Positions 26,380 to 35,349 are shown, numbered from the stretch's first letter. The stretch is DNA of 64,000 bases from Puteibacter caeruleilacunae (GCA_005217565.1 SJCO01000012.1:62001-126000); one strand, 5' to 3'. Numbers and translations: made by a program. Notes: generated from the letters alone by a model not told the origin.

Positions 26380-28512
26380 CTAACTTAAATTAATATATAT
26401 CGTTTGTCCCTTTCGAATACGCTTCCCTGGTAACAATGATTGCTTTACAACTTTACCTACTCCTCGCATTCGCACTTTCAATCCAGAATTCTCAAGTACA
26501 TATACTGCATCTTTCGCACCCATACCAACTACATTGGGAACTAAACCATCAATAACCTTCCGTTCAACCGCAACTAAACGATCTCCTTTCTTTTTAAAAG
26601 ACACAAGATCAGATCCGGCAGAATTTTGATATTCAATACCTAACTCTTCAACAACGGGTAGCCATTTATCCTTAATCCCTGCCTTAACTCTCGGAATCTC
26701 ATTTCCTCTCTCCCTGGCTGCTAGGTCATCAACATGCATTTCGATATTAGTTGTATATACTTTATCTGAAATCTCTCTGAATACTGGTCCAGCTACAGAG
26801 CCACCATAGTATACTCCACCTTTAGGACCAACAATCACTACAATACATGAATACTTTGGTTTATCGGCAGGAAAATAACCTGCAAACGAGGCCTGATAAA
26901 CACGTTTCCCTTCATGATAATAACCTTCATTGTTATTTGCAACCTGAGCTGTTCCTGTCTTTCCAGCAATTGAATAGTTATTACTTTTTAATCGTCTTCC
27001 TGTGCCTCGTTCAACAACCCCTTCAAGCATTGCTTGTGCTTTCCCCAAAGTCTCTGAAGAGCAAATCGAAGGTATCATCACCTCTACAGGGAATGTCTCT
27101 TCTACGGTCCCATGTCGCCTTATCCCTTTTACCAACCGAGGTTTTACCATCTTTCCCTGATTAGCAACTGCATTGTAAAAGGTTAGTGTGTGCAAAGGAG
27201 TTATCTTAAACTCATAACCATAGGATATAAAAGCTAATGAATTCGCCCACCAATCTTTATCTGTAGGATACTTAATCCTCGGAGTTCCTTCTCCCTTTAT
27301 ACCTACTCCAAGTTTATTGTTAAAACCAAACTTATAAATTCGGTTTATATAATCTTCTTCTCTTCCTTCATAATACTTTGTGATAACTTTCGCAACTCCT
27401 ACGTTCGACGATTTTTCGAATATCTCCTTAACTGTTAGATCCTCATGACCGCCGTGATGATAGTCACTATCATAAATATTCAGACCTCCATACTTCCAGT
27501 GTCCATGTTCAACATTAAAGACATCCGTTGTATCGACATATCCTTGTTCCATAGCAATCATTAATGAAACCAGCTTGAAAGTAGAGCCCGGCTCACTACA
27601 TCCCATACTTCCTAGTGCATAATTATAGGTCTCGGAGTATTCTCCACTCTTATTCTTTCCAAGATTCGCTATAGCTTTAATATCTCCAGTCTCAACTTCC
27701 ATCAGTATGGCTGTCCCATATTCTGCCCTACTTTTTATTAACTGCTTATGAAGAGCACTCTCCGCTGCGTCCTGAAAATTCACATCAATAGTAGTAATTA
27801 CATCCAGTCCATCTTCTGGTTCTGTTTCAGTAATAGGCACCCATCGACCAGATAGATTCTGTTTTATAGAGACGCCATCCTTCCCTCTTAAAAAATGCTC
27901 GCACTTACCTTCAATTCCTGTGTTTCCAATATTACCATGTACTCCACCAAACAATCCTTTATTAAGAACACCAATAGTCCTAGATGCCAAACTCTTATGT
28001 GGATTCAGTCGTTTATCCTCCTGGACAACAATAAATCCTCCTGCGAATTTTCCTTTATTCAGTATCGGAAATGTTTTAATCCTTTGCAGTTGCATAAAAC
28101 TAACAGACCTTCCTGATACAAGATGATAACGGCGACCTTTCTTAAATGCGTTGATTAGCTCACGCTTATACCTGGCTTTCGATTTATCCCTGATCACTGT
28201 TGCAAAACTGTCTGCCAACGCATCAACATTTTTATTAAAGATCTTCTTTACTCCTTCTGCTCCAAGATCCATTCGAATCTTGTAATATGGTACAGAAGTA
28301 GCCAGCACTCTTCCGTCCGCTGCATATATATCCCCGCGACTCGCAGGAATATCGTCCTGCTTGGGCTTGTAAGTTTCGGCTTGTTCTTTCCATTTTGTAT
28401 TGTCTACATTTTGGATAAAAAAAATCTTACCAATGACAATAATGCCAAAAGCAAATATCAATACATAAATGACACCAAATCTTACTAACAAGTCTTTTTG
28501 TTCAATGGGCAT
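26380..28512 (-). CDS. ftsI: division-specific penicillin-binding protein 3 (FtsI) with PASTA domain
   Basis: A 710-residue class B transpeptidase. One membrane helix (about 11-32) precedes the pedestal domain (ASRGDIYAADGRVLA). The transpeptidase domain has the serine motif STFK (310-313), SSN (368-370) and KTG (518-520). Residues about 656-710 form a single C-terminal PASTA domain (LVPNVVGMGAKDAV), common in Bacteroidota FtsI. It cross-links septal peptidoglycan with FtsW. The gene is 6 nt after the ftsL-like gene and 7 nt before murE. Confidence 0.96.
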   Translation of the reverse strand: MPIEQKDLLVRFGVIYVLIFAFGIIVIGKIFFIQNVDNTKWKEQAETYKPKQDDIPASRGDIYAADGRVLATSVPYYKIRMDLGAEGVKKIFNKNVDALADSFATVIRDKSKARYKRELINAFKKGRRYHLVSGRSVSFMQLQRIKTFPILNKGKFAGGFIVVQEDKRLNPHKSLASRTIGVLNKGLFGGVHGNIGNTGIEGKCEHFLRGKDGVSIKQNLSGRWVPITETEPEDGLDVITTIDVNFQDAAESALHKQLIKSRAEYGTAILMEVETGDIKAIANLGKNKSGEYSETYNYALGSMGCSEPGSTFKLVSLMIAMEQGYVDTTDVFNVEHGHWKYGGLNIYDSDYHHGGHEDLTVKEIFEKSSNVGVAKVITKYYEGREEDYINRIYKFGFNNKLGVGIKGEGTPRIKYPTDKDWWANSLAFISYGYEFKITPLHTLTFYNAVANQGKMVKPRLVKGIRRHGTVEETFPVEVMIPSICSSETLGKAQAMLEGVVERGTGRRLKSNNYSIAGKTGTAQVANNNEGYYHEGKRVYQASFAGYFPADKPKYSCIVVIVGPKGGVYYGGSVAGPVFREISDKVYTTNIEMHVDDLAARERGNEIPRVKAGIKDKWLPVVEELGIEYQNSAGSDLVSFKKKGDRLVAVERKVIDGLVPNVVGMGAKDAVYVLENSGLKVRMRGVGKVVKQSLLPGKRIRKGQTIYINLS

Positions 28513-28518
28513 AATCTA

Positions 28519-28872
28519 TTAATCTTCTTTTTCCAAAACCAATACTTTCGGAGGCTCATTTGCATCTATTAATCCTATACCGCTCTCCTTAACCCTTCGA
28601 TTAACCACCGAAGGTAAACTCAGATTCATTAAATCAGCAGCAATGCTTATCGACTCACTTCGAAGATCCTTAATTGAGTCAGTAATTGCATCAATACTTC
28701 TGATTTGACGTTCCGAAGCATAACGATTGGCAATTAAGAAACACGCCAATACTACCACAAAGAAAACAAAACGAAAGTGCTTCGTAATCTTAGGATCTCG
28801 CAACAATCCTCCTCCAACTATCGATTTGAAGGTAAATGATCCTTGTTTATTTTTTCCTAGAGGTTGCTTCAT
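28519..28872 (-). CDS. ftsL: FtsL-like division protein
   Basis: A 117-residue bitopic protein: a basic cytoplasmic N-terminal part of about 35 residues, one membrane helix (FVFFVVVLACFLIA), and a periplasmic helical tail (IDAITDSIKDLRSESISIAADL) suited to coiled-coil pairing with an FtsB-like partner. FtsL is poorly conserved in sequence; the call rests on size, topology and the fixed place between rsmH and ftsI. Confidence 0.8.
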   Translation of the reverse strand: MKQPLGKNKQGSFTFKSIVGGGLLRDPKITKHFRFVFFVVVLACFLIANRYASERQIRSIDAITDSIKDLRSESISIAADLMNLSLPSVVNRRVKESGIGLIDANEPPKVLVLEKED

Positions 28873-28879
28873 CTTATCC

Positions 28880-29779
28880 TTATTTTAATTCTGCAATTCT
28901 CAGCTTTGCACTTCTTGCTCGAGGATTTTCTTCAATTTCATCATCTGAAGGAATTATAATCTTTCTGGTGATGATTTTAAAGGGAGAATCTACGTTGCCA
29001 AAAAAATCCTTTTCCTGCTTTCCTTCGAAATTTCCACTTTTCATGAAGTTTTTAACCAAGCGGTCCTCCAAGGAGTGATATGTAATAACAACCAAGCGCC
29101 CTCCTGGCTTTAAAACATCTTTAGCATGCTCCAAGAAGTCTTTCAAGACATCTAATTCATTATTAACCTCAATACGTAATGCCTGAAATACTTTTGCCAA
29201 ATACTTCTTTTCTGCATTTTTAGGAACAGCTGCCTCTATTATTTCCAGGAAAGCTGTCGTTGTATCGATCTTTCTCTGCTGTCTGGCAGCAGCGATTAAT
29301 CCTACTAATTTTCTTGCATTCTTAATCTCTCCAAACTCACGAAATATCCTTATTAGTCGATCTTCCTCTAAATTATTAATCACCCAAGCCGCATCTTTAG
29401 TAGCCTTCTGATTCATTCGCATATCCAATCGAGCATCAAATCGAAATGAGAAACCTCGTTCTGCTACATCAAAATCGTGAGATGAAACACCTAAATCAGC
29501 CAAAACCCCGTCAACTTTATCTTCCTTAAAATATCTCAGGAAGTTTTTCAAGAAACGAAAGTTGTGCCTTACAAAATGAAACCTATCATCGTTTGGAATA
29601 TTATCAAGCACATCTTCATCCTGATCAAAACCATACAGTCGACCTTCTCCTAAGCGAGAAAGAATCTCTCTTGAATGGCCTCCACCTCCAAAAGTCACAT
29701 CCACATATACTCCATTAGGATCATTGACCAAACCATCAACACTCTCTACCAGCAATACTGGTTTATGATATTCACTCAT
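28880..29779 (-). CDS. rsmH: 16S rRNA m4C1402 methyltransferase RsmH
   Basis: A 299-residue SAM-dependent enzyme that N4-methylates cytidine 1402 of 16S rRNA. HKPVLLVESVDGL is the conserved start, the SAM loop TFGGGGHSREIL lies at about 29-40, and GVLADLGVSSHDFD and VVITYHSLEDRLVK are family motifs. The C-terminal NPRARSAKLRIAE is also typical. Second gene of the dcw cluster, 18 nt after mraZ and 7 nt before ftsL. Confidence 0.97.
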   Translation of the reverse strand: MSEYHKPVLLVESVDGLVNDPNGVYVDVTFGGGGHSREILSRLGEGRLYGFDQDEDVLDNIPNDDRFHFVRHNFRFLKNFLRYFKEDKVDGVLADLGVSSHDFDVAERGFSFRFDARLDMRMNQKATKDAAWVINNLEEDRLIRIFREFGEIKNARKLVGLIAAARQQRKIDTTTAFLEIIEAAVPKNAEKKYLAKVFQALRIEVNNELDVLKDFLEHAKDVLKPGGRLVVITYHSLEDRLVKNFMKSGNFEGKQEKDFFGNVDSPFKIITRKIIIPSDDEIEENPRARSAKLRIAELK

Positions 29780-29797
29780 GAAATTCTTCTTTTCAGA

Positions 29798-30262
29798 TTA
29801 AACATTCGGATTCAAACTTCCTCCCAGGTGCTTCTCGAAAAGTCTCTTATACTCTTCATCTGTAAGTAGTGACTCTTCAAAAACAGCTGCATCCCACAAC
29901 CGAATTCTATTCCCCTGTCCCGTAAAAACAACTTCCTTTTTCACCTGAACATCGTTCAACAGACTATTGGGGATATTTATCCGACCTTTATCGGTCATTG
30001 TTACCTTGATAAATTTTTGGTAGAATTTATCAAGTAAGCGGCTCTGCACCGGATCATCTAAATTCAATGCAGACTTAATGCGTTCGATCCTTTGTACCCA
30101 ATACATCATCGGATAGATGTTAAGACACTTTTCATAAGGATCCATCTCTACAAATAACGGACGTAGCATCTCATCTCCCATCTCTTTTTTCAAAACAGAA
30201 GGAATGATAACGCGACCTTTATCGTCCACATTTGCAGTATATTTCCCTGAAAAATCTATCAT
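29798..30262 (-). CDS. mraZ: transcriptional regulator MraZ
   Basis: A 154-residue protein with two SpoVT/AbrB-like halves, each with its DNA-facing loop: VDDKGRVIIP near residue 12 and MTDKGRINIP near residue 93. MraZ rings bind direct TGGG-type repeats before mraZ and regulate the dcw operon. Matching repeats are present upstream here (30325-30339), so autoregulation is likely. It is the first gene of the minus-strand cluster that runs to yqeY. Confidence 0.95.
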   Translation of the reverse strand: MIDFSGKYTANVDDKGRVIIPSVLKKEMGDEMLRPLFVEMDPYEKCLNIYPMMYWVQRIERIKSALNLDDPVQSRLLDKFYQKFIKVTMTDKGRINIPNSLLNDVQVKKEVVFTGQGNRIRLWDAAVFEESLLTDEEYKRLFEKHLGGSLNPNV

Positions 30263-30569
30263 CCGAATCCAATCTCTGTATTTTACATGTAAAATTAAAG
30301 ATTTTTACACTTTACTACAATACCTCCCACTTCATCCCACATCGATTCTATTAACATTTATCAACACAACTGTTAATAACTTTATCAACAAAAGTTAACA
30401 ACCAACAAAAAACACTGAAAATGGGGACAATATGGAAAGAACAAGTAATTAACAAAAGATCTGCTGCATGATAAGCTCCCCACACTAGAAGCTTTATGAT
30501 AAACACCTTCTTAGAATGCAAAACTAGATAAAAAATTTTAGTATTTTTCCGTTCTAATTTAATTATGTC
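30263..30569. other. intergenic region between mraZ and the glsA-like gene
   Basis: This 307-nt region contains the MraZ-type repeats and the probable dcw promoter on the minus strand. On that strand TATTG and TAATTTTA, 20 nt apart (30287-30294 and about 30315-30322), could be a -33/-7 pair with one mismatch to TAnnTTTG. Toward the plus-strand gene, TATTTTTC at 30542-30549 is a one-mismatch -7 candidate. No gene is seen. Confidence 0.4.
30315..30339 (-). promoter_or_regulatory. MraZ operator repeats upstream of mraZ
   Basis: On the minus strand two perfect TGGGA repeats (complements of 30335-30339 and 30325-30329) are spaced at a 10-bp period, and a degenerate third unit TGTAG follows at the same period (30315-30319). 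TGGGN boxes with 5-nt spacers are the known MraZ binding pattern. They lie about 55-75 nt before the mraZ start, overlapping the probable promoter. Confidence 0.7.
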
Positions 30570-31406
30570 ATGACGGAATATATAAATACTTTCAAACCTA
30601 TTGATATTAGGCAACTTATTGCGGATAAAAATCCTAAAGCAGCTGCTTCAGTCCCGAATTTCATCATCAAATATCTTCATCGAATTATCCATGTTGATCA
30701 AGTTAACGACTTCATGAACCGCAATGGACACCTTCATGGGATAGCATTCGTAAACAAAATTATCGAAGAATATAACATTTCATTCAATCTTAAAGGTATA
30801 GAAAATGTTCCTCAAACAGGGAACTATATTTTCGCCTCTAATCATCCTCTAGGAGGATTTGATGGAATCCTACTAATGAGTATTGTTGCTCAATTAACCA
30901 ATAGAAATGTTAAATTCCTTGTCAATGATTTTTTAATGAACGTCACTCCCCTTCAGGAACTATTCATCCCTATAAATAAAGTAGGAGGTCAGGCTAGAGA
31001 ATCTCTCCTGCAAATTGAAAATACCTACAAATCGGACGATCATATTTTAATTTTCCCTGCAGGATTGTGTTCTCGAAAGATATCAGGAAAGATCACTGAC
31101 TTGAAGTGGCACAAACACTTCATTCAAAAAGCAGTTCAACACAAACGAGATATCATTCCAATTCATTTTGAAGGGCGAAACTCTAATTTTTTCTACAATC
31201 TATCGCGTATTCGTAAATTTCTAGGAATTAAATTCAACATAGAAATGTTGTACCTTCCTGATGAAATGTACAAACAACAAAACAAAACCTTTACCATTAC
31301 CTTTGGAGAACCAATACCTTATCAAACTTTCACCAAAGAAAAGAAGTTAGAAGAATGGACTCTTGATGTTCGGGAAAAAACTTATTCCCTTGCTGAAAAA
31401 AGATAA
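30570..31406 (+). CDS. glsA: PlsC-type acyltransferase, glycine-lipid O-acyltransferase-like
   Basis: A 278-residue lysophospholipid-type acyltransferase. The catalytic region reads NHPLGGFD (His92, Asp98), a variant of the PlsC H-x4-D motif, with FPAGLCSRK as the second conserved block. In Bacteroides thetaiotaomicron the glsB and glsA genes make glycine lipids: GlsB N-acylates glycine and GlsA O-acylates the product. A GlsB-like gene follows here on the same strand after 273 nt, which supports the assignment. The ATG at 30570 is used because the ATG at 30565 meets a stop after two codons. Membrane association is expected although there is no clear helix. Confidence 0.8.
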   Translation: MTEYINTFKPIDIRQLIADKNPKAAASVPNFIIKYLHRIIHVDQVNDFMNRNGHLHGIAFVNKIIEEYNISFNLKGIENVPQTGNYIFASNHPLGGFDGILLMSIVAQLTNRNVKFLVNDFLMNVTPLQELFIPINKVGGQARESLLQIENTYKSDDHILIFPAGLCSRKISGKITDLKWHKHFIQKAVQHKRDIIPIHFEGRNSNFFYNLSRIRKFLGIKFNIEMLYLPDEMYKQQNKTFTITFGEPIPYQTFTKEKKLEEWTLDVREKTYSLAEKR

Positions 31407-31415
31407 GTCAGTCAG

Positions 31416-31456
31416 AGCATGTTAATCATACAAAGCTGATTGACATGCTTTAAATC
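31416..31456 (+). terminator. long stem-loop after the glsA-like gene
   Basis: A 13-bp stem with one G-U pair (31416-31428 with 31437-31449) and an 8-nt loop begins 10 nt after the stop codon and is followed by TTAAATC. The U-run is weak. It suggests that glsA and glsB are separate transcription units, which agrees with the promoter before glsB. Confidence 0.5.
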
Positions 31457-31644
31457 ACACTTAAACACCCCTCTTAAACTTACTTTTTTAATGTTTTTTT
31501 CAACCTTCTACATCTCATTATCAAATCACATAAATACCTATCAATCTAAACCTTAGAACAACCAACTTCTTTTTCAAATATGCTTAATATGAATGAATTA
31601 GCTCTTAAATCTTACATCTGAAAATAATTTCCTAATTATTTTTC

Positions 31645-31652
31645 TAATTTTG
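31645..31652 (+). promoter_or_regulatory. -7 promoter box before the glsB-like gene
   Basis: TAATTTTG matches TAnnTTTG exactly and would start transcription about 20 nt before the start codon. No clear TTG -33 element lies at the usual distance, so the promoter call is moderate. Confidence 0.45.
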
Positions 31653-31679
31653 TAGCTCAATTTAAAGCAGAATTTGTTT

Positions 31680-32642
31680 ATGGAAGACATTATTGCACCT
31701 ATACCAAAGGAGGAACTTATTGCGGAGTTAACTCCGGATAAGCTAATGAGGAAAACAAACAAGGGTGCTAATGAAATCTACATTATTACAGCACACGATT
31801 CTCCTAAGATCATGCAGGAGATAGGTAGACTAAGAGAAATCACTTTTAGAGATGCTGGAGGCGGCACAGGAAAATCGGTCGATATAGACAGCTATGATAC
31901 CTGTGAAAAACCCTACAAACAGCTTATTGTTTGGGATCCTGACGCACAAGAAATACTTGGAGGATACAGATATATTGTTTGCTCAGAAGCAGAAACCGAC
32001 GAAAATGGTGTTGTAAAACTAGCAACATCTCGCTTGTTTCATTTCTCTGACGAGTTTAACAAGGATTATGTCCCACACACACTTGAACTAGGACGTTCTT
32101 TTGTTACACCAAGATATCAATCTAGCAAAGCAGGCGCTAAAGGCTTATTTGCATTAGACAATCTATGGGATGGATTAGGAGCCTTAACTGTTGATCATCC
32201 AGAGATACAGTATTTCTTCGGAAAGGTTACAATGTATACTCATTTTAACACTGACGCCCGAAACTTAATCTTATACTTTTTCTCAAAATATTTCAGCGAC
32301 GTTGACAAACTTGTATACCCTAAAAATCCAATGAAGTTGGATATGGATATTGAAAAAATGGAGAAGTTATTCATCGGCGAGAATTATAAAGAAGATTATA
32401 AGATTCTTACTCAGGGTGTACGTGAGTTTGGTGAGAACATTCCACCGCTTATTAATTCGTACATGAACATCTCTCCTTCTATGAGAACATTCGGGACTGT
32501 CTTAAATGATCATTTCGGAAATGTAGAAGAGACTGGAATCATATTAACGATTAAAGATATTTATACAGCCAAAGCAGGTCGTCATATTGAAACCTACATC
32601 AAAGGAAAACAAAACAACGACTGGCCTCTTCCTAAAGAATAA
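31680..32642 (+). CDS. glsB: GNAT-type N-acyltransferase, glycine-lipid GlsB-like
   Basis: A 320-residue protein of the hemolysin/OlsB-like acyltransferase group. The ATG at 31680 is preferred to a TTG two codons upstream. Recognisable blocks are IGRLREITFRDAGGGTGKSVDID, split here as REITFRDAGGG and GKSVDIDSYD, then LGGYRYIVC, ELGRSFVTPRYQ and LWDGLGAL. GlsB transfers a 3-hydroxy-acyl chain from acyl-ACP to glycine. It is paired with the preceding PlsC-type gene, although the order is the reverse of the Bacteroides glsB-glsA pair. A strong terminator follows. Confidence 0.82.
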   Translation: MEDIIAPIPKEELIAELTPDKLMRKTNKGANEIYIITAHDSPKIMQEIGRLREITFRDAGGGTGKSVDIDSYDTCEKPYKQLIVWDPDAQEILGGYRYIVCSEAETDENGVVKLATSRLFHFSDEFNKDYVPHTLELGRSFVTPRYQSSKAGAKGLFALDNLWDGLGALTVDHPEIQYFFGKVTMYTHFNTDARNLILYFFSKYFSDVDKLVYPKNPMKLDMDIEKMEKLFIGENYKEDYKILTQGVREFGENIPPLINSYMNISPSMRTFGTVLNDHFGNVEETGIILTIKDIYTAKAGRHIETYIKGKQNNDWPLPKE

Positions 32643-32650
32643 GTATTAAA

Positions 32651-32707
32651 ATACTAGATATAAAAAAAGCCGAAACAAATTGTTTCGGCTTTTTTTATAT
32701 CTAGTAT
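32651..32707. terminator. bidirectional terminator, 57-nt near-perfect palindrome
   Basis: The core stem AGCCGAAACAA / TTGTTTCGGCT is flanked by A7 and T7 runs, and complementarity extends outward through ATATCTAGTAT. It lies between the convergent glsB-like and purF genes and can terminate both. Confidence 0.85.
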
Positions 32708-32716
32708 GCTCTCTAT

Positions 32717-34615
32717 TTAATACGCTCTGGCATTTTTACCTTCTACAAAATTAATAAAGGAAGTATTCACCACTTTGTTTCCTCCAGGAGTTGGGTAATC
32801 ACCAGTGAAATACCAATCTCCTTTATCATTAGGACATGCTTTGTGCAACTTATCTACAGTTTGATATACGATCTCAACTTCTGCCTCACAATCAGCAGGC
32901 TTCAGTAATTCTGCAATTTTAGCAGAAATTTGTTCATCAGTGAAAGGAGCATAAATTTCGGTCACATAGTTCACAATATCTTCCTTAGGCAAATACTGCT
33001 GTGCCTTACACTTTTCATATACCCCATCGATTACATGTTGCATATCGTTGTCTTTCAACAACTCTATTGCCGCATTAAACGCAATAAAACGCTCCAATTG
33101 TGCCATGTCGATACCATAACAATCAGGGAATCGTATTTGCGGAGCAGATGAAACAATTATAATCTTCTTCGGATGCAAACGATCAAGAATTCGAAGAATA
33201 CTAGTCTTTAATGTTGTTCCTCTTACAATAGAGTCATCAATAACAACCAATGTATCTTTATTATTCTTAACCACTCCATATGTTACATCATACACGTGGG
33301 CCACCAAATCATCGCGACTGCTATCATCAGCAATAAATGTTCTCAATTTAACATCTTTAATCGCAATCTTCTCCATTCTTGGTTCTACCTTGATAATATC
33401 AGCTATTGATTCTTCTGAAAGGTTGCCATTCAAATTATGAATCTTGTTCTTCTTCCATTCAAGCAGGTGCTTTCCTACACCTTCCATCATACCGTAGAAT
33501 GCTGTTTCTGCAGTATTAGGAATAAATGAAAAGACAGTATTCTCAAAATCATAATCAACTTTCTCAAGCAAGGTTGGCGCCAATAGTTCACCCAACTTTT
33601 TACGTTCCTGATAGATAAACTTATCACTTCCTCGTGAGAAATAGATTCTTTCAAATGAACATGATTTCCTCTTTTGTGGAACACGAACCATCTCATGAGA
33701 CACAGTTCCATCTTGTTTAATAATCAATGCCTTACCAGGATCAATCTCTTTAACATCTCCTACCTTAACATTCATTACTGTTTGAATCACTGCTCTTTCT
33801 GAGGCTACAACCACAATTTCATCATCACAATAATAATGAGCCGGTCTGATTCCCCATGGATCTCTTGTTACAAAAGCATCACCATGCCCCATTAATCCGG
33901 CCATAGCATAACCTCCATCCCAATCTTTCGAAGCATTCTGCAACACCTTACTGATGTCCAGTTCTTTCTCTATTAGAGGAGAAATTTCCTGGTTCCCGTA
34001 TCCTTTATTTTTATATTGTCTAAACAATAACTGATTCTCTTCATCAAGAAAATGCCCTACTTTTTCCAATACTGTTACAGTATCGGTGTAAGCTTTCGGA
34101 TTCTGTCCCAAGGAGACCAATCGATCAAACAGTTCATCAACATTAGTTAGATTAAAATTCCCTGCCAACACTAAACTTCGTGACCTCCAATTATTTGAGC
34201 GCATCACCGGATGTACGTACTCAATACTATTTCGCCCAAATGTGCCATAACGCAAGTGTCCAAGATATAATTCTCCAGCAAATGGGATATTCTTCTTTGC
34301 CCACTCAGCATCTTGCCATGGTTCATTATTCTTTTCCGCATTTCTGAAGTGCTTGTTGATCTTGTCAAACACATCTTTAATTGGATTAGCCTCCATCGAA
34401 CGATATCGATGAAAATATTCTAAACCAGGTTCCAGATCCATCTTCAGGTTTACAACTCCAGCTCCATCTTGTCCTCTGTTATGTTGCTTTTCCATTAACA
34501 GATAAAGCTTATTTAAACCATACATCCAGGATCCATACTTCTCCTGGTAATAACTAAGTGGTTTTAATAAACGAATCAGTGCAATACCACACTCATGTTT
34601 GATTTGGTCACTCAT
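32717..34615 (-). CDS. purF: amidophosphoribosyltransferase (long form)
   Basis: A 632-residue enzyme of the first committed purine step: PRPP and glutamine give phosphoribosylamine. Cys9 in HECGIALI is the predicted N-terminal nucleophile after removal of a short propeptide. RGQDGAGVV and LGHLRYGTFG belong to the glutaminase domain, and VVIDDSIVRGTTLK is the PRPP-binding loop. It is about 150 residues longer than the usual PurF, with an insertion in the glutaminase part; this long type often occurs beside a standard PurF in Bacteroidota. It follows the SPOR gene by 25 nt. Specificity is assumed from motifs. Confidence 0.88.
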   Translation of the reverse strand: MSDQIKHECGIALIRLLKPLSYYQEKYGSWMYGLNKLYLLMEKQHNRGQDGAGVVNLKMDLEPGLEYFHRYRSMEANPIKDVFDKINKHFRNAEKNNEPWQDAEWAKKNIPFAGELYLGHLRYGTFGRNSIEYVHPVMRSNNWRSRSLVLAGNFNLTNVDELFDRLVSLGQNPKAYTDTVTVLEKVGHFLDEENQLLFRQYKNKGYGNQEISPLIEKELDISKVLQNASKDWDGGYAMAGLMGHGDAFVTRDPWGIRPAHYYCDDEIVVVASERAVIQTVMNVKVGDVKEIDPGKALIIKQDGTVSHEMVRVPQKRKSCSFERIYFSRGSDKFIYQERKKLGELLAPTLLEKVDYDFENTVFSFIPNTAETAFYGMMEGVGKHLLEWKKNKIHNLNGNLSEESIADIIKVEPRMEKIAIKDVKLRTFIADDSSRDDLVAHVYDVTYGVVKNNKDTLVVIDDSIVRGTTLKTSILRILDRLHPKKIIIVSSAPQIRFPDCYGIDMAQLERFIAFNAAIELLKDNDMQHVIDGVYEKCKAQQYLPKEDIVNYVTEIYAPFTDEQISAKIAELLKPADCEAEVEIVYQTVDKLHKACPNDKGDWYFTGDYPTPGGNKVVNTSFINFVEGKNARAY

Positions 34616-34640
34616 TTTTTAAGTTTTCAAATAATTATGC

Positions 34641-35123
34641 TTAGTCTTCTCTCTTTTCTAACTCTGGATAATCTATTAGATCCGGTACAATATACGCATC
34701 AGGATAATCTCTACGTATATCACTTTTTACTTTTAATGCTTCCGTTTTCGATCTAAAATTACCCACCCGAACTCTCCAGTCAGGAGATTTAAATAATATA
34801 TAAATATCATGTTCAGGATAATTCTTTAAGTAATTAGCTTTTGTTGTCCTTGCACGCTCCCTTGCACCAACTCCTGAAGTTGAAAAAATCTGCAGTCGGT
34901 ACCCATTTATAGCCCCACGTTGTTTATTCTTCTCAATATGTAATTGAACCAAAGAATCAATACGTGCATCCTGAGTAATATTTAATGAGTCAGTCACACC
35001 TTCAACCATAGTATAACCCAAAGAATCTAACTCCTCAACTAGAACCTCCTGTGCCGACACAACATTCATCAATAACACACACCCAACAACAGCAATTAAC
35101 AACTTGTAACTCATACTCTTCAT
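34641..35123 (-). CDS. secreted SPOR-domain protein
   Basis: A 160-residue protein with an N-terminal signal peptide (MKSMSYKLLIAVVGCVLLMNVVSAQ). The last ~85 residues form a SPOR domain (GYRLQIFSTSGVGARERA, then WRVRVGNFRSKTEAL). SPOR domains bind peptidoglycan strands lacking stem peptides, as found at division sites. It is periplasmic and possibly septal. The ATG three codons downstream is an equally good start. It is the gene before purF on the same strand, with only 25 nt between; functional connection is not obvious. Confidence 0.85.
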   Translation of the reverse strand: MKSMSYKLLIAVVGCVLLMNVVSAQEVLVEELDSLGYTMVEGVTDSLNITQDARIDSLVQLHIEKNKQRGAINGYRLQIFSTSGVGARERARTTKANYLKNYPEHDIYILFKSPDWRVRVGNFRSKTEALKVKSDIRRDYPDAYIVPDLIDYPELEKRED

Positions 35124-35166
35124 TTAAGATTCAACAATGCTAATATACTTCAAAAAACAAAAATGT

Positions 35167-35205
35167 CTAATTAAAAATAAAAACGACCGCCCGTAGGCAG
35201 TCGCA
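35167..35205 (-). terminator. terminator of the small cysteine-rich ORF
   Basis: On the minus strand CGACTGCC, loop TACG, then GGCGGTCG form an 8-bp stem followed by TTTTTATTTTT. It starts about 15 nt after the stop of the 42-codon ORF. Confidence 0.75.
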
Positions 35206-35220
35206 TTTTATCTTTCGTAA

Positions 35221-35349
35221 TTATTGCTCACACTTATTCTCACACGAACAGTCACAATCTGTCACCAGCTGCATTATCGCTTTTCTTATCTCCTCCTGAC
35301 TACAATGTCGCCAACCAGAGAAACCAGTATTTATAACTATTCGTTTCAT
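35221..35349 (-). CDS. small cysteine-rich protein of 42 residues
   Basis: A short ORF starts with ATG (complement of 35347-35349) and encodes MKRIVINTGFSGWRHC and then a tail with five further Cys in the last 11 residues (CDCSC and NKC among them). It has no signal peptide. An exact Bacteroidota-type promoter lies 20-47 nt upstream, and an intrinsic terminator lies just downstream, so a dedicated small transcript is strongly suggested. The clustered Cys residues could bind metal or an iron-sulfur centre. I do not recognise the family. It is transcribed away from miaB, with the two promoters about 85 nt apart. Confidence 0.65.
   Translation of the reverse strand: MKRIVINTGFSGWRHCSQEEIRKAIMQLVTDCDCSCENKCEQ

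Noticed and set aside
30351-30614. An 87-codon minus-strand frame upstream of mraZ
   Set aside because: It overlaps the start of the acyltransferase gene, and its composition follows AT-rich intergenic DNA.
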